Source of the DNA: Rhodoferax sp.
GTDB taxonomy: Bacteria; Pseudomonadota; Gammaproteobacteria; Burkholderiales; Burkholderiaceae_C
Length of the DNA: 64,000 nt
Assembly: GCA_030682475.1 (NCBI GenBank)
Contig: JAUXOA010000074.1
Coordinates: 27,430 to 91,429 of the forward strand
Reading direction: 5' to 3'
In this document: positions 38,834 to 49,153 of the stretch, piece by piece
How the letters are laid out: each line of letters starts with the position of its first letter
Position numbering within the stretch: position 1 is the first letter of the stretch
The notes under the pieces: model-generated
The model's database searches: none
What the model saw: only the letters and a program-made list of their open reading frames with translations
What the model was told of the DNA's origin: nothing
Program-made: the position numbers and the translations under genes

Positions 38834-39687
38834 AGTTTTCTATTTTTCAGCTAAGTCGTAAAGGCGGGCGGGAAAAAAACGAAGATCGCATGGGCTATTG
38901 CTACACGCGCGGATCGGGTATTTTCCTTCTTGCGGACGGCATGGGCGGGCACCCGGAGGGTGAGGTAGCAGCCCAGTTGGCCTTGCAGTCGATCTCGGCG
39001 ATGTTTCAAAAAGAGGCCAAACCCGAACTACCTGATATAGCAGCGTTCCTGGAGACTGCAGTGATAGCCGCCCATCGCCAGATTTTGCGTTACGGAATTG
39101 AAAAGGGCATGCAGGACACGCCCCGCACCACGATTGTGGTGGCCGTTGTGCAGGCAGGGTCCGTCACCTGGATTCATTGCGGTGACTCCAGGCTCTACCT
39201 GGTGCGCCAGGGCGAGCTGCTGGCGCGCACACGGGATCATTCTTTCATCGAACAGCGCCAGGGGACTGCCGCAGCTTTGAAATTGCCGGATACCATGAAC
39301 CGCAATATTCTGTTTACTTGCCTGGGTTCCCCGACCAAGCCGGTGTTTGAAGTTATTGGTCCGGTTGCGCTACAGCAGGGTGACAAGCTGATGCTGTGCT
39401 CGGATGGCCTTTGGGGCAGTCTGAGCGACGCCGATATTGCTTACCATTTGAGCCACAAACCGGTCAGCGAAGCCGTTCCTGATCTGGTGGAAAAAGCACT
39501 TCACAAGGCGGGCGACAGCAGTGACAACGTCACGGTCATTGCGATCGAGTGGGAAACCCCTGACGGGTCCGAATCAACACGGGGAAGTATTTCAACCGGT
39601 ACCCTCAGCGAGGGTGTTTTTGCCTCTACCGTTCAGTCCGACTGGCCGTCTTATAAGAAGCTCAACGACGATCAAAACCTTGCTTGA
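38830..39687 (+). CDS. PP2C-family phosphatase paired with the kinase
   Basis: 285 residues with REKNEDRMG, FLLADGMGGHPEGE, IHCGDSRLYLVR, LCSDGLWGSLSD and SSDNVTVIAIE, all PP2C metal-site motifs. The start overlaps the kinase stop (ATGA) and its stop overlaps the rdgB start (TGATG), so the three are translated together. It should reverse phosphorylation by the upstream kinase. The last about 40 residues are Ser/Thr-rich and may themselves be phosphorylated (inference). Confidence 0.93.
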   Translation: MKFSIFQLSRKGGREKNEDRMGYCYTRGSGIFLLADGMGGHPEGEVAAQLALQSISAMFQKEAKPELPDIAAFLETAVIAAHRQILRYGIEKGMQDTPRTTIVVAVVQAGSVTWIHCGDSRLYLVRQGELLARTRDHSFIEQRQGTAAALKLPDTMNRNILFTCLGSPTKPVFEVIGPVALQQGDKLMLCSDGLWGSLSDADIAYHLSHKPVSEAVPDLVEKALHKAGDSSDNVTVIAIEWETPDGSESTRGSISTGTLSEGVFASTVQSDWPSYKKLNDDQNLA

Positions 39688-40301
39688 TGAAAATTATTCT
39701 GGCGTCCAACAACCAGGGCAAACTGGTAGAACTTCGCGCCATGTTCGCGCCCCTGGGGCTTGAGTTGATCGCGCAGGGCGAGCTGGGCATTGCCGAAGCC
39801 GCAGAGCCGTTTCACACCTTTGTGGAGAACGCGCTGGCCAAGGCGCGCCACGCCGCAGAGCACAGCGGCCTGCCCGCGCTGGCAGACGATGCCGGTTTGT
39901 GTGTCGATGCCTTTGACGGTTTGCCGGGTGTCGATACGGCTTATTACGCCACCCGGTTTGGGTACGAAAAGGGTGACGGCAACAACCTGCGCGCCCTGCT
40001 GGAACAAATGCGCGATGTTGACAACCGACGTGCCGCGCTGGTGAGTACACTGGTGGCGGTGCGCTCAGCCCAAGACCCCGAGCCCTTGATCGCCGTCGGC
40101 AGAGTTGTGGGCGAGATCAGCCGAGAACCAATGGGTGACAACGGTTTTGGCTTTGACCCGGTGATGTACATCCCCGAGTTTGGCCAGACCTTTGCCCAAT
40201 TGCCGGTGGCTGTGAAAAACGCCAACAGCCATCGCGGGCGAGCTGCGCGGGCTATGGTGGAGCTGATGCGTGAGTGCTGGCTTAATGAAATTGGAATCTG
40301 A
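39687..40301 (+). CDS. rdgB: XTP/dITP pyrophosphatase
   Basis: 204 residues from MKIILASNNQGKLVELRAMF, the Ham1/RdgB start. ALADDAGLCVDAFDG and GDNGFGFDPVMYIPE are substrate-binding motifs. It removes non-canonical purine triphosphates. The last residues (about NEIGI) and the stop codon are supplied by a REP-B half element, so the natural C-terminus has been altered. Confidence 0.95.
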   Translation: MKIILASNNQGKLVELRAMFAPLGLELIAQGELGIAEAAEPFHTFVENALAKARHAAEHSGLPALADDAGLCVDAFDGLPGVDTAYYATRFGYEKGDGNNLRALLEQMRDVDNRRAALVSTLVAVRSAQDPEPLIAVGRVVGEISREPMGDNGFGFDPVMYIPEFGQTFAQLPVAVKNANSHRGRAARAMVELMRECWLNEIGI

Positions 40302-40311
40302 CCCCAATTTA
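40290..40311. repeat. REP-B half element at the rdgB-hemW junction
   Basis: ATTGGAATCTGACCCCAATTT, the same sequence as the right arm of the full REP-B at 54638-54660. It contains the rdgB stop codon. Confidence 0.85.
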
Positions 40312-40317
40312 TCCTAC

Positions 40318-41541
40318 ATGCGGCCTGGCACCTTGCAGTTGGCGGCTTTGCCGCCGCTCTCACTCTACGTGCACCTGCCCTGGTGCATCAAAAAGTGCCC
40401 TTATTGCGATTTCAACTCGCACGAAATGCGCGTCGCAGAGCTGCCCGAGCAGCGCTACCTGGATGCTTTGATGGCCGATCTGGAAGCGGCCCTGCCGCTG
40501 GTCTGGGGCCGTACCGTTCACAGTATTTTTATCGGCGGCGGCACGCCCAGCCTGTTTTCACCCCAGGCCATAGATCGCCTGCTGGGCAGCATTCGGGCAC
40601 GCCTGCCGCTGGAACCCGATTGCGAGATTACGCTGGAAGCCAATCCGGGGACGTTCGAAAAAGACCGTTTCAGGGCCTTCAGATCGGCGGGGGTCACCCG
40701 CCTGTCGGTCGGGGTGCAGAGCTTCAATGATGACTTTTTGAAAACCCTGGGGCGAGTGCATGACCGCTCGCAGGCGCTGGCGGCGGTAGAAGAAGCGGCG
40801 CAGGCCTTCGATACCTTCAATCTGGACATCATGTACGCGCTGCCCGGCCAGACACTGGGCGACCTGGCGCAGGACATGGCCACCGCCCTGGCGCTGGCGC
40901 CACCGCATATTTCGATTTACCACCTCACCATCGAGCCCAACACCTACTTCGCCAAGTATCCACCCGTGACGCCTGGGGACGATACGGCCTATGAGATGCT
41001 GGACCTCATCACCGACATGACCGGCGCGGCCGGACTGCAACGCTATGAAGTGTCGGCCTATGCCGCTCCAGGGCACCGCTGCTCGCACAACCTCAACTAT
41101 TGGCAGTTTGGTGACTACCTGGGGCTGGGCGCGGGTGCCCACAGCAAACTCAGTTTTGCCCATCGAGTGGTGCGGCAGATGCGTTTTCGCGAGCCCCGGC
41201 TGTACATGGAAAAAGCCCTGGCCGGCCACTGCCTGGCCCAGGACGAAGAAGTCAGCCGGGCTGACTTGCCGTTTGAGTTTATGCTGAATGCCTTGCGTCT
41301 GAAAGAAGGTTTTAGCTTGCAGCAGTTCAGCGAACGCACGGGCTTGGCCATTAGCGCCATTCAAAAGGGACTCGATGAGGCCGAACGCAAAGGTTTGATC
41401 GAACGCGACTTGGCCCGTGTTAAACCCAGCTTGCGTGGATTTGATTTTTTGAATAACCTGCAGTCTTTGTTCCTGCCGGAACGACGGTCGGTTCAGAAGG
41501 GCGCTTTTGAAGCGATTCGGCAAAGTCACTCAAAGGAGTGA
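40318..41541 (+). CDS. hemW: Radical SAM heme chaperone HemW
   Basis: 407 residues from MRPGTLQLAALPPLSLYVHL. CIKKCPYCDF is the CX3CX2C radical-SAM cluster; IFIGGGTPSLF, LEANPGTF and the C-terminal HemW domain (LNYWQFGDYLGLGAGAHSKL) follow. HemW binds heme and S-adenosylmethionine and delivers heme to membrane enzymes. It was long confused with HemN, which has a different Cys pattern. A frame from GTG 40270 is open but runs through REP-B sequence, so I use the ATG at 40318. Confidence 0.93.
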   Translation: MRPGTLQLAALPPLSLYVHLPWCIKKCPYCDFNSHEMRVAELPEQRYLDALMADLEAALPLVWGRTVHSIFIGGGTPSLFSPQAIDRLLGSIRARLPLEPDCEITLEANPGTFEKDRFRAFRSAGVTRLSVGVQSFNDDFLKTLGRVHDRSQALAAVEEAAQAFDTFNLDIMYALPGQTLGDLAQDMATALALAPPHISIYHLTIEPNTYFAKYPPVTPGDDTAYEMLDLITDMTGAAGLQRYEVSAYAAPGHRCSHNLNYWQFGDYLGLGAGAHSKLSFAHRVVRQMRFREPRLYMEKALAGHCLAQDEEVSRADLPFEFMLNALRLKEGFSLQQFSERTGLAISAIQKGLDEAERKGLIERDLARVKPSLRGFDFLNNLQSLFLPERRSVQKGAFEAIRQSHSKE

Positions 41542-41542
41542 C

Positions 41543-41630
41543 TGGCGGAAGCGGTGAGATTCGAACTCACGGACGGTTTCCCGTCGCCGGTTTTCAAGAC
41601 CGGTGCAATCGACCACTCTGCCACGCTTCC
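41543..41630 (-). tRNA. tRNA-Ser (TGA)
   Basis: 88 nt with encoded CCA. Acceptor GGAAGCG/CGCTTCC, anticodon loop CTTGAAA giving TGA, and a long variable arm (CGACGGGAAACCGTCCG) typical of tRNA-Ser. It begins 1 bp past the convergent hemW stop. Confidence 0.96.
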
Positions 41631-41794
41631 AGGCCCACTATTTTAGCTTGCTTGCAGCATGCTGGAGCTCGACTCAAGAAATCGTCTTACATTCGCCCTT
41701 ACATCGTGCAGACAAGAGAAACCATACTACCGTATTGATAACAAAAGCGTTTGCCGCACCGGGTGCGATGCGCGTTGTCGCCCGTTGATGTCCG

Positions 41795-41823
41795 TTGGAA
41801 TAATTCAGCTTGTAACCTATAAT
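41795..41823 (+). promoter_or_regulatory. Promoter of the toxin-antitoxin operon
   Basis: TTGGAA (41795-41800), 17 bp, TATAAT (41818-41823). Transcription would start at about 41830, only a few bases before the toxin ATG at 41834, so the message would be leaderless or nearly so. Confidence 0.75.
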
Positions 41824-41833
41824 TCACAGAACC

Positions 41834-42159
41834 ATGTTTGAAGTCCTGACCTACAAAGACGATCAAGGCGAAAAACCTTATGCAAACTGGCTTGCCAAGC
41901 TGACGGATCGACAAGCGAAGGTCCGCGTGCTGGTGCGCGTGAACCGGATGGCCGGTGGCAACTTCGGTGACTGCAAACCGGTTGCCGATGGGGTTTGGGA
42001 ATTGCGTATTGACGGGGGCCGGGCTACCGCGTGTATTACGCGCAGTCCGGCAAACGCTTGATCTTGCTGCTGACAGGTGGCGACAAGCGCAAGCAGCAGG
42101 CCGATATTGATGCTGCTGTCGGCTATTGGAATGATTGGAAAAGGAAGAACGCCAAATGA
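41834..42159 (+). pseudogene. HigB-like toxin, frameshifted
   Basis: The first frame encodes MFEVLTYKDDQGEKPYANWL ... GVWELRID and then derails at a run of five G (about 42014-42018). The neighbouring frame continues with GPGYRVYYAQSGKRLILLL, GGDKRKQQADIDAA and YWNDWK to a stop at 42157-42159. Joined, it is a normal-length (about 108 residues) RelE/HigB-superfamily killer protein of the phage Gp49-like group. One missing base in the G run explains the break. It may be a true inactivation, a phase-variable tract or a sequencing error. Its intact end would overlap the antitoxin ATG by 4 bp. Confidence 0.85.
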
Positions 42160-42470
42160 AAGCCTCACAACCACACGACGAAACCGTAGTAGAAATGCTC
42201 AAGGCCGACCCCGAGATGGCCGACGTGTATCTGGCAACTGCGTTTGAAGAAGCCAACCTGCCTGGCGGGCAGTTCGCCCTGCTGGCCGCACTGCGCCATA
42301 TTGCCGAAGCGCAGGGCATGGCGAACGTGGCCGAGAAAGCGGGCATGCCGCGTGAAAGCCTTTACCGTGCCTTGTCGCCAAGGGGCAACCCCACCATCAA
42401 GACACTGCTGGCTGTGCTGGCGGCGTCGGGCCTGCAATTGGGTGTGACACGTTCGGAGCAGCACGTTTGA
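42156..42470 (+). CDS. HigA-like antitoxin (XRE-type)
   Basis: 104 residues from MKASQPHDETVVEMLKADPE, the usual start of the addiction-module antidote family. The C-terminal helix-turn-helix reads GMANVAEKAGMPRESLYRALSPRGNPTIKTLLAVL. It binds and neutralises the RelE/HigB-like toxin and represses the operon. The ATG lies in an ATGA overlap with the toxin frame's stop, so translation is normally coupled. It is intact although the toxin frame is broken. Confidence 0.9.
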   Translation: MKASQPHDETVVEMLKADPEMADVYLATAFEEANLPGGQFALLAALRHIAEAQGMANVAEKAGMPRESLYRALSPRGNPTIKTLLAVLAASGLQLGVTRSEQHV

Positions 42471-42570
42471 GGCGCCGCGTTGCCTACAGACCATAGATTG
42501 CTATGAATTTCGTAGTGCAATATGCTACTTATTTAGCAGCACAATTTACATTGTTTATGCAGTTGTTGGA

Positions 42571-42647
42571 TGGTGGGCCGTGTAGGACTTGAACCTACGA
42601 CCAAAGGATTATGAGTCCTCTGCTCTAACCAACTGAGCTAACGGCCC
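42571..42647 (-). tRNA. tRNA-Met (CAT)
   Basis: 77 nt with encoded CCA. Acceptor GGGCCGT/ACGGCCC, anticodon loop CTCATAA giving CAT, T arm GTTCAAG. It looks like elongator Met; a CAT anticodon modified for Ile cannot be excluded. Confidence 0.94.
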
Positions 42648-42671
42648 AACCGAAGCACGGATTGTAGAGGC

Positions 42672-43676
42672 CTACTTGTGGTGGCTCAGTGCGTTGCTGA
42701 CCAATTTCGACGTAATGTCGACAATCTGGATCATCCGGTCATAGGCCATGCGGGTCGGGCCGATGACGCCCAGGGTGCCTACCACCTGGCCATCCACCTC
42801 GTAGGGCGCACTGACGATGGACAGATCTTCGAAGGGCACGACCTGGCTTTCACCGCCAATAAAAATGCGCACACCCTCAGCCCGGCCGGCCACATCGAGC
42901 AAACGCATGAGCTGCGCTTTTTGCTCAAACAGCTCGAAAGTACGCCGCAGGTGACCCATGTCATGGGAGAAATCGGCGACCGCCAGCAGATTGCGCTCAC
43001 CCGCAATCACCACTTCGTCCTGGGTCTCGGCCATGGCGTCGGAACTGACGGCTACGGCCGCCTGCATCAAGCTGGCAATTTCCGAGCGCAGCGATTCCAC
43101 CTCGCGTTGCAGCCGTTCGCGCACCTGCTCGATCGCCAGCCCCACGTAATGGCTGTTCAGGTAGTTGGCCGCTTCGACCAGTTGGGCCTGTGAATAATCC
43201 ACTTCGGTAAAAATTACACGGTTTTGCACATCGCCTTCGGGCGAGACAATGATGACCAGCAAACGCCGCTCTGACAGTCGCAAAAACTCAATGTGGCGAA
43301 AAACGGAAGAGCGGCGCGGCGCAATCACCACGCCGACAAACTGGGACAGACTCGAAAGCAGGTTGGCCGCGTTCGAAATCACTTTTTGCGGTTGATCCGG
43401 CGCCAGACTGTGCGCTGCAAACTGCCCTTGGCGCACCGTCAGCATGGTGTCGACAAACAGGCGATAGCCGCGCGCCGTCGGGATCCGCCCGGCCGAGGTG
43501 TGCGGGCTGGCGATCAGTCCAAGTTCTTCCAGATCGGACATGACATTGCGGATGGTGGCGGGCGACAAGTCCAGCCCCGAGGCTTTGGAGAGCGTGCGCG
43601 AGCCCACCGGCTGCCCATCGGCGATATAGCGCTCGACCAGCGCTTTTAGTAACAACTTGGCACGGTCATCCAGCAT
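42672..43676 (-). CDS. hrcA: Heat-inducible transcription repressor HrcA
   Basis: 334 residues. The N-terminal winged helix has [19 protein letters not shown] and [18 protein letters not shown], then [20 protein letters not shown]. The C-terminal GAF-like domain ends [19 protein letters not shown]. It represses groESL/dnaK-type genes at CIRCE operators; no CIRCE is visible at its own promoter. It is divergent from nadK, 28 bp apart. Confidence 0.95.
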   Translation of the reverse strand: MLDDRAKLLLKALVERYIADGQPVGSRTLSKASGLDLSPATIRNVMSDLEELGLIASPHTSAGRIPTARGYRLFVDTMLTVRQGQFAAHSLAPDQPQKVISNAANLLSSLSQFVGVVIAPRRSSVFRHIEFLRLSERRLLVIIVSPEGDVQNRVIFTEVDYSQAQLVEAANYLNSHYVGLAIEQVRERLQREVESLRSEIASLMQAAVAVSSDAMAETQDEVVIAGERNLLAVADFSHDMGHLRRTFELFEQKAQLMRLLDVAGRAEGVRIFIGGESQVVPFEDLSIVSAPYEVDGQVVGTLGVIGPTRMAYDRMIQIVDITSKLVSNALSHHK

Positions 43677-43704
43677 GGAAGCATTTTAGTGATGTAATTT
43701 GCCA

Positions 43705-44601
43705 ATGAATTCAAAATTCCGGCAGGTTGCACTGATGGGCAAGTACCAGACGGTGGCGTCGGGCGCTGCCCGGGCGTCCTCCCGCAGTGCATTGGAAGAT
43801 ATTGCTGATTTTTTGCAAGCCCAGGGTTGTGAGGTGGTTCTTGAGCATGATACGGCGCACAACATGGGGATTTCAGCTTATCCGGTACTGGATGTCCCCT
43901 CGATTGGAGCGCAATGTGATCTGGGGCTGGTGGTGGGCGGCGACGGCACCATGCTGGGCATTGGCCGCCAGTTGGCCCATTTTGGCGTACCGCTGATCGG
44001 CATCAACCAGGGGCGGCTGGGCTTCATCACCGACATCCCGTTTGACAGCTTCAGGTCCACGCTGGAACCCATGCTGCGGGGCGAGTTTGAAGAAGACCAG
44101 CGCAGCCTGATGCATGGCAAGGTGATGCGCGACGGCCACTGTATCTTTGACGCGCTGGCCATGAACGACGTGGTAGTGAGCCGCGGCGCCACCTCCGGCA
44201 TGGTTGAGTTGCGGGTCGAGGTGGACGGCCATTTTGTGGCGAACCAGCGCGCCGATGGCTTGATCATTGCCACGCCCACCGGCTCTACCGCTTATGCGCT
44301 GTCAGCCGGGGGCCCGCTGTTGCACCCTTCCATTCCGGGCTGGGTACTGGTGCCGATCGCGCCACATACCTTGTCAAACAGGCCCATCGTCCTCGCCAAT
44401 GTCGCAGAGATCGCTATTGAAATAGTAGCAGGCAGGGATGTCAGCGCCAATTTCGACATGCAATCGATGGCCTCACTGCTGCACGGTGACCGCATCGTGG
44501 TGACGCGCTCGAAACATCACGTTCGATTCTTGCATCCCAAGGGCTGGTCTTACTTTGACACGCTGCGTCAAAAATTGCACTGGAACCAAGGAGTGGCCTG
44601 A
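43705..44601 (+). CDS. nadK: NAD kinase
   Basis: 298 residues from [16 protein letters not shown]. The GGDG motif of the NAD/DAG kinase family is in [16 protein letters not shown], and [19 protein letters not shown] is the second signature. It makes NADP from NAD. The order hrcA (divergent)-nadK-recN is common in betaproteobacteria. A TTG two codons upstream is in frame but less likely. Confidence 0.95.
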   Translation: MNSKFRQVALMGKYQTVASGAARASSRSALEDIADFLQAQGCEVVLEHDTAHNMGISAYPVLDVPSIGAQCDLGLVVGGDGTMLGIGRQLAHFGVPLIGINQGRLGFITDIPFDSFRSTLEPMLRGEFEEDQRSLMHGKVMRDGHCIFDALAMNDVVVSRGATSGMVELRVEVDGHFVANQRADGLIIATPTGSTAYALSAGGPLLHPSIPGWVLVPIAPHTLSNRPIVLANVAEIAIEIVAGRDVSANFDMQSMASLLHGDRIVVTRSKHHVRFLHPKGWSYFDTLRQKLHWNQGVA

Positions 44602-44603
44602 CC

Positions 44604-46253
44604 GTGAGCTTGAAACGTATTGTCTTGCGCAATTTCGTCATCGTGAGCGAGCTCGATCTCGATCTGGCCAGCGGTTTCACCGTGCTCACCGGCGAGACCG
44701 GTGCCGGCAAATCAATCCTGATTGATGCGCTGCAACTGGTCACCGGCGGGCGGGCTGATGTCGGGGCAATACGTGAGGGGACGAATCGCACCGATGTCAG
44801 CGCCGAGTTTGACGCTACGGCCGCAGCAGCGGTCTGGCTTGAAGCGGCTGGATTCGAGGCCGGCGACCGCCTTCTGTTGCGGCGCACGCTCGACACGCAG
44901 GGCAAGAGCCGGGCCTGGATCAACGGCAGCCCGGCCACGGCCACCCAGCTGCGCGAGATCGGCGAACAACTGCTCGATATTCATGGACAGCACGCCTGGC
45001 AAAGTTTGACCCGCCCGCAGGCTGTGCGGGGCCTGCTGGACGCCTACGCCCGTATCTCAAGCGCCGCCCTGGCAACACTGTGGCAACGCTGGCGGCAGGC
45101 GCAAAACGAGCTGCGAGAAGCCCACGGCACGCAAGAGTCGCTGCAACGCGAGCGTGAACGCCTGGCGTGGCAAATCGGTGAAGTTGAAAAGCTGGCGCCG
45201 CAGTCCGACGAATGGGACGCGCTCAACACGGAACACGGCCGCCTGTCCAACGCGCAAGCCCTGCTGGACGCCGCGCAGGGCGCCGTGCAGGCGCTGGATG
45301 ACGATGACAACAATGCGCTGAGTGCACTGCATGGTGCCTGCCAATTGCTACAACAACAGGCGCACCTGGAGCCCTGTTTCAAGGGGTTGACAGAGGTTTT
45401 AGCTTCCAGTCTGGCGCAGGTTGAAGACACCGTTCATTCGCTGCGTGCGTACCTGCGCAAGACTGAGCCTGATCCCCAGCGCCTGGGCGAGCTTGATGCG
45501 CGCATGGCCTTGTGGCTGTCACTGGCCAGACGCTACCGAAGAGCCCCTGCCGAGTTGCCCGATCTGCTGGTGTCCTGGAAGCAGGAGCTGGAAAAACTCG
45601 ACGCTGCAGCCGATCTGGCGGGGCTGGAAGTCGCCGAGCAGGCCGCGCTCGCTGCCTACATGCAGGAAGCCAAGTGGCTCTCCAAGGCCCGCACAGTAGC
45701 TGCCCCGCAACTGGCCCAAGCCATCACGCAGGCCATGCAGGGCCTGGGCATGCAAGGCGGCCAATTCGAGGTGACGCTTGAAAAGTCTGCGCAACCCACG
45801 CCAAGCGGGCTGGAAGATGTCAGCTTTCTGGTCGCGGCGCACGCTGGCAGTTCACCCCGGCCCGTCAATAAAGTAGCATCCGGCGGCGAACTCTCCCGCA
45901 TGGCACTGGCCATCGCGGTTACCACCAGCCAGCTCGGTACCGCGCAGACGCTTATTTTTGACGAGGTCGACGCCGGGGTGGGCGGCGCTGTGGCCGAGAC
46001 TGTGGGCCGCCTCATGAGGCAATTGGGTGTTGACCGGCAAGTGCTCGCCGTCACCCACCTGCCGCAAGTAGCCGCCTGTGCCGACCACCATGTGGTGGTG
46101 GTCAAACAATTGCAGGGCAATTCGACGCTGTGCTCGGTCGCCGCTGTGCAGGACGAACAACGGGTGGCGGAAGTGGCACGCATGCTGGGTGGCGAGCACC
46201 TTTCGGGCACCACGCTGGCCCACGCCAAGGAAATGCTGCAGGGATCGGAATAA
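44604..46253 (+). CDS. recN: DNA repair protein RecN
   Basis: 549 residues with a GTG start preceded by AAGGAG. It is an SMC-like protein: N-terminal [12 protein letters not shown] and Walker [16 protein letters not shown], a central coiled coil (about 150-370), and C-terminal [14 protein letters not shown] (signature) with [14 protein letters not shown] (Walker B). It acts at double-strand breaks. No clear LexA box was seen upstream, as the gene follows nadK by 2 bp. Confidence 0.95.
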   Translation: MSLKRIVLRNFVIVSELDLDLASGFTVLTGETGAGKSILIDALQLVTGGRADVGAIREGTNRTDVSAEFDATAAAAVWLEAAGFEAGDRLLLRRTLDTQGKSRAWINGSPATATQLREIGEQLLDIHGQHAWQSLTRPQAVRGLLDAYARISSAALATLWQRWRQAQNELREAHGTQESLQRERERLAWQIGEVEKLAPQSDEWDALNTEHGRLSNAQALLDAAQGAVQALDDDDNNALSALHGACQLLQQQAHLEPCFKGLTEVLASSLAQVEDTVHSLRAYLRKTEPDPQRLGELDARMALWLSLARRYRRAPAELPDLLVSWKQELEKLDAAADLAGLEVAEQAALAAYMQEAKWLSKARTVAAPQLAQAITQAMQGLGMQGGQFEVTLEKSAQPTPSGLEDVSFLVAAHAGSSPRPVNKVASGGELSRMALAIAVTTSQLGTAQTLIFDEVDAGVGGAVAETVGRLMRQLGVDRQVLAVTHLPQVAACADHHVVVVKQLQGNSTLCSVAAVQDEQRVAEVARMLGGEHLSGTTLAHAKEMLQGSE

Positions 46254-46257
46254 ATCG

Positions 46258-47175
46258 ATGAAAACCGAAATCCTGGATTTGCAGATCGTCCTGATCACAG
46301 GCATGTCGGGCTCCGGCAAGTCGGTGGTGCTGCATGCCCTTGAAGACGCCGGCTTTTTTTGTGTAGACAACTTGCCCCCTGAACTGCTTGCGCCCTTTGT
46401 GGCACTGCAGAAAAAGAACAAAGCCAGCCGGGTGGCGATTGCGATGGACGTTCGCAGCGCCAAGTCACTCCCCTTGCTGCCAGAGCAGCTCTCGGCCCTG
46501 CGAAAGCAGGGGGTCCTGGTCAAGTCCCTGTTTCTGGATGCCCTGACTGAAACGCTGGTACGACGCTTTTCCGAAACCCGGCGCAAGCACCCGCTGTCGC
46601 AAGCTGCCTCCGAGCACTCGGCGCAAGACCAGCGGCGTGCACTGGTGGAGGCGATTGAACTGGAACGCGAGCTGCTGGCTGATCTGCGGGAAAACGCCCA
46701 TGTCATCGACACCAGCATCATTCGACCCTCGCAGTTGCAGGGCTATGTCAAATCACTGATTGCGACACCTGACGAGCAGTTGACGCTGGTGTTCGAATCG
46801 TTTGCCTTCAAACGCGGTGTACCAGGTGACGCCGACTACGTGTTTGATGTGCGCATGTTGCCGAACCCGCACTATGAGCCTGAGCTGCGCCACTTGACAG
46901 GGCAGGATGAGCCGGTCGCGGATTTTCTGAGAGAGCAGGCAGACGTCGCTCAAATGCTTGAACATATCCAGGAGTTTTTGAATTACTGGCTAGACGCCCT
47001 GGCACGCGATCATCGAAGCTACGTCACGGTGGCGATTGGCTGCACTGGCGGACAACACCGCTCGGTCTACCTGGTGGAGCAACTGGTGAAGTTGTTCGAA
47101 GGCAAGTGGGTCACTCTGAAGCGGCACCGGGAGCTGGAGGCCAAGCCTGTTAACCCTGGACCAGCAATTTCCTGA
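46258..47175 (+). CDS. rapZ: RNase adapter protein RapZ
   Basis: 305 residues from [21 protein letters not shown]-loop [27 protein letters not shown] and the C-terminal [17 protein letters not shown] are family marks. In E. coli RapZ senses glucosamine-6-phosphate and guides RNase E to GlmZ. It follows recN by 4 bp. Its 3' end overlaps the convergent mutY by 26 bp. Confidence 0.94.
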   Translation: MKTEILDLQIVLITGMSGSGKSVVLHALEDAGFFCVDNLPPELLAPFVALQKKNKASRVAIAMDVRSAKSLPLLPEQLSALRKQGVLVKSLFLDALTETLVRRFSETRRKHPLSQAASEHSAQDQRRALVEAIELERELLADLRENAHVIDTSIIRPSQLQGYVKSLIATPDEQLTLVFESFAFKRGVPGDADYVFDVRMLPNPHYEPELRHLTGQDEPVADFLREQADVAQMLEHIQEFLNYWLDALARDHRSYVTVAIGCTGGQHRSVYLVEQLVKLFEGKWVTLKRHRELEAKPVNPGPAIS

Positions 47176-48184
47176 CCGGTGCCGGCAAGCCCAAACGGGG
47201 CCATTCGTCCGCAGCGATCCACGCGCCCTCTGAACCCGCCATGGCAGAAGGCGGCAATTGCACTTGAACCGGGTGCAGATACAGGTCTTTGTGGGTCAGC
47301 ACGTGGATAAAAGCGGGCGCGTCATGCAGCGCTGAACGGTAGCGCTCGGGAACAGCCGCTTGCAGCGCCTCGCGCTGGTCGAACCAGGGGAAGCAGTAAA
47401 GCCCGGCCCAGACGCCCGGGGCAGGCCGTTTGCTCAGCCAGACGGAAGCCTCGCCAGCCTGTGCCCACAGCAACCAGATTAACTGCGCGCTGCGCTTGAG
47501 TTTGCGGGTCTTCACCGGATATCGCTCGGGCTCGCCCAGACGCCGTGCCACACAGGACAGCGCTACCGGGCAAACCCCGCAGCCAGGTTTTTTTGCAGTA
47601 CAAATCGTCGCGCCCAAATCCATCACCCCCTGCGTATAGCGCGGCATGGTTTGCCGCAGATCGGATGAGGGCAGCAACTGCGAAGCCTGATCCCAAAGCC
47701 GTCGCTCGTTGGCCGCAACGCCCAAGTCGGCATCAAAGCCCAGTACACGGGTCAGTAACCGCCTGACATTGCCATCCAGAATGGCGACCCGCTCAGCAAA
47801 ACACAGAGCTGCAATGGCGGCCGCCGTGGAACGACCGATGCCCGGCAATGTTTGCAGCCCTTGCGCTGTCTGCGGAAAACCGCCAGCGTGCAAACCCATC
47901 ACCTCCAGGGCGCACAAGTGGAGGTTGCGGGCGCGGCTGTAGTAACCCAGACCGCTCCACAAACCCAACACGTCGTCAAGCGGTGCAGCGGCCAGCGAGC
48001 CCACGTTGGGGAAGCGCTCCAGGAAGCGCGGGAAGTAATCCAGCACGGTCGCCACCTGCGTCTGCTGTAGCATGATTTCGGACAACCAGACCCGATAAGG
48101 ATCGCGTGTGTTCTGCCATGGCAAATCGTTTCGCCCATGGGTTTTCTGCCAGTGCACCACCTGGGTGGAGAAGTTCGTCAACAT
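47150..48184 (-). CDS. mutY: A/G-specific adenine glycosylase MutY
   Basis: 344 residues from [20 protein letters not shown], after AGGT; the frame to 48439 is REP sequence and unsupported. [23 protein letters not shown], helix-hairpin-helix [12 protein letters not shown] and the 4Fe-4S loop with four Cys (C-X6-C-X2-C-X5-C, in [18 protein letters not shown]) are typical. The C-terminal NUDIX-like domain reads 8-oxoG. It removes A opposite 8-oxoguanine, and is next to mutM, which removes 8-oxoguanine itself. Confidence 0.95.
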   Translation of the reverse strand: MLTNFSTQVVHWQKTHGRNDLPWQNTRDPYRVWLSEIMLQQTQVATVLDYFPRFLERFPNVGSLAAAPLDDVLGLWSGLGYYSRARNLHLCALEVMGLHAGGFPQTAQGLQTLPGIGRSTAAAIAALCFAERVAILDGNVRRLLTRVLGFDADLGVAANERRLWDQASQLLPSSDLRQTMPRYTQGVMDLGATICTAKKPGCGVCPVALSCVARRLGEPERYPVKTRKLKRSAQLIWLLWAQAGEASVWLSKRPAPGVWAGLYCFPWFDQREALQAAVPERYRSALHDAPAFIHVLTHKDLYLHPVQVQLPPSAMAGSEGAWIAADEWPRLGLPAPVRKLLVQG

Positions 48185-48214
48185 CGCATTACCTGTGTTG
48201 GTCACTGCTTGTTC

Positions 48215-48299
48215 GAGGTGTTGGGGACAGAGCTGGTTCGCTTCGCGTAACTGCGGTCTGTCCCGCTTGCGCCCGGCATCGGCGATGCCCGGCGGGGTT
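48215..48299. repeat. REP-A element between mutM and mutY
   Basis: TTGGGGACAGAGCTGGTTCG, a CGCTTCGCG inner hairpin, GCGGTCTGTCCCGC, and the GCCCGGCATCGGCGATGCCC hairpin also found at 7767-7786. It ends at the mutM stop codon. Confidence 0.85.
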
Positions 48300-49115
48300 T
48301 TAGGACGTTTGGCAATGGGGACAATAAAACGTCGATCGTTGCCCTTGGCGCAAGGATTTAATGGGTGTGCCACAGACCCGGCAGGCCTGCCCGTGCCGAG
48401 CGTAAACCATGACTTCAAGCTGGAAATAACCACTTTCACCGCGGGCGCTGGAGAAGTTGCGCAGCGTGCTGCCGCCCTTTGCCACCGCGCGCGCCAGCAC
48501 CTCCCGGATCGCTGCGTGAAGTTTGACGACGCGTGGCCGACTCAATCGCGCCGCACTCCGGGTCGGCCTGATGCCGGCCAGAAACAGTGCCTCCGAGGCA
48601 TAGATATTGCCCACACCCACCACCACGTCACCGGCCAGCAACACCTGCTTGATCGCCGCTTTGCGACGCTTCAATCCGGCATGGAACTGGTTCACATCAA
48701 AGCCTTCCGCCAAAGGCTCCATGCCAAGCTTCCCCAACAGCTTGCGGGCCTCAGGAGCGTCCTCACTGTCGGCGTAAACCACCGCCCCAAATCGGCGGGG
48801 GTCGTTGAGCCGCAGTGTGCCGTGGCTGGTCACCATCTCAAAATGGTCATGACTGCCAGCGGGTGGCAAGTGCCTTGCAAAACTCAAGCTCCCGGACATG
48901 CCCAAATGCAGCAACAGCAAGCCCTGATCAAGATCAATCAACAAATACTTGCCGCGTCTGCGCACTGCCAGTACCGATCGCCCCGCCAGTTCGACCACCG
49001 AACAGCCCAAAGGCCATCGCAAGGCTTTGCCCATGCGCACAGACAGTACTTTTGCACCGGCGATTGCATCGGCAAAACTCAATCGCGTGACTTCAATTTC
49101 GGGTAATTCAGGCAT
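48300..49115 (-). CDS. mutM: Formamidopyrimidine-DNA glycosylase MutM
   Basis: 271 residues. The N-terminal [11 protein letters not shown] supplies the catalytic Pro and Glu; [24 protein letters not shown] and the C-terminal zinc finger ([21 protein letters not shown]) are complete. It excises 8-oxoguanine and formamidopyrimidines. It works with the neighbouring mutY in the GO system. The TAA stop directly touches the REP-A element. Confidence 0.96.
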   Translation of the reverse strand: MPELPEIEVTRLSFADAIAGAKVLSVRMGKALRWPLGCSVVELAGRSVLAVRRRGKYLLIDLDQGLLLLHLGMSGSLSFARHLPPAGSHDHFEMVTSHGTLRLNDPRRFGAVVYADSEDAPEARKLLGKLGMEPLAEGFDVNQFHAGLKRRKAAIKQVLLAGDVVVGVGNIYASEALFLAGIRPTRSAARLSRPRVVKLHAAIREVLARAVAKGGSTLRNFSSARGESGYFQLEVMVYARHGQACRVCGTPIKSLRQGQRSTFYCPHCQTS

Positions 49116-49153
49116 GATAAAAAAAATGGGCTGGCATGGATTATTATGGTCCG

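Noticed and set aside
42672..43704. CIRCE element near hrcA
   Set aside because: No TTAGCACTC-N9-GAGTGCTAA sequence seen in the 28-bp hrcA-nadK gap.
48185..48439. Longer mutY start
   Set aside because: The region is REP-A and the end of mutM, and MutY homologues do not have it.
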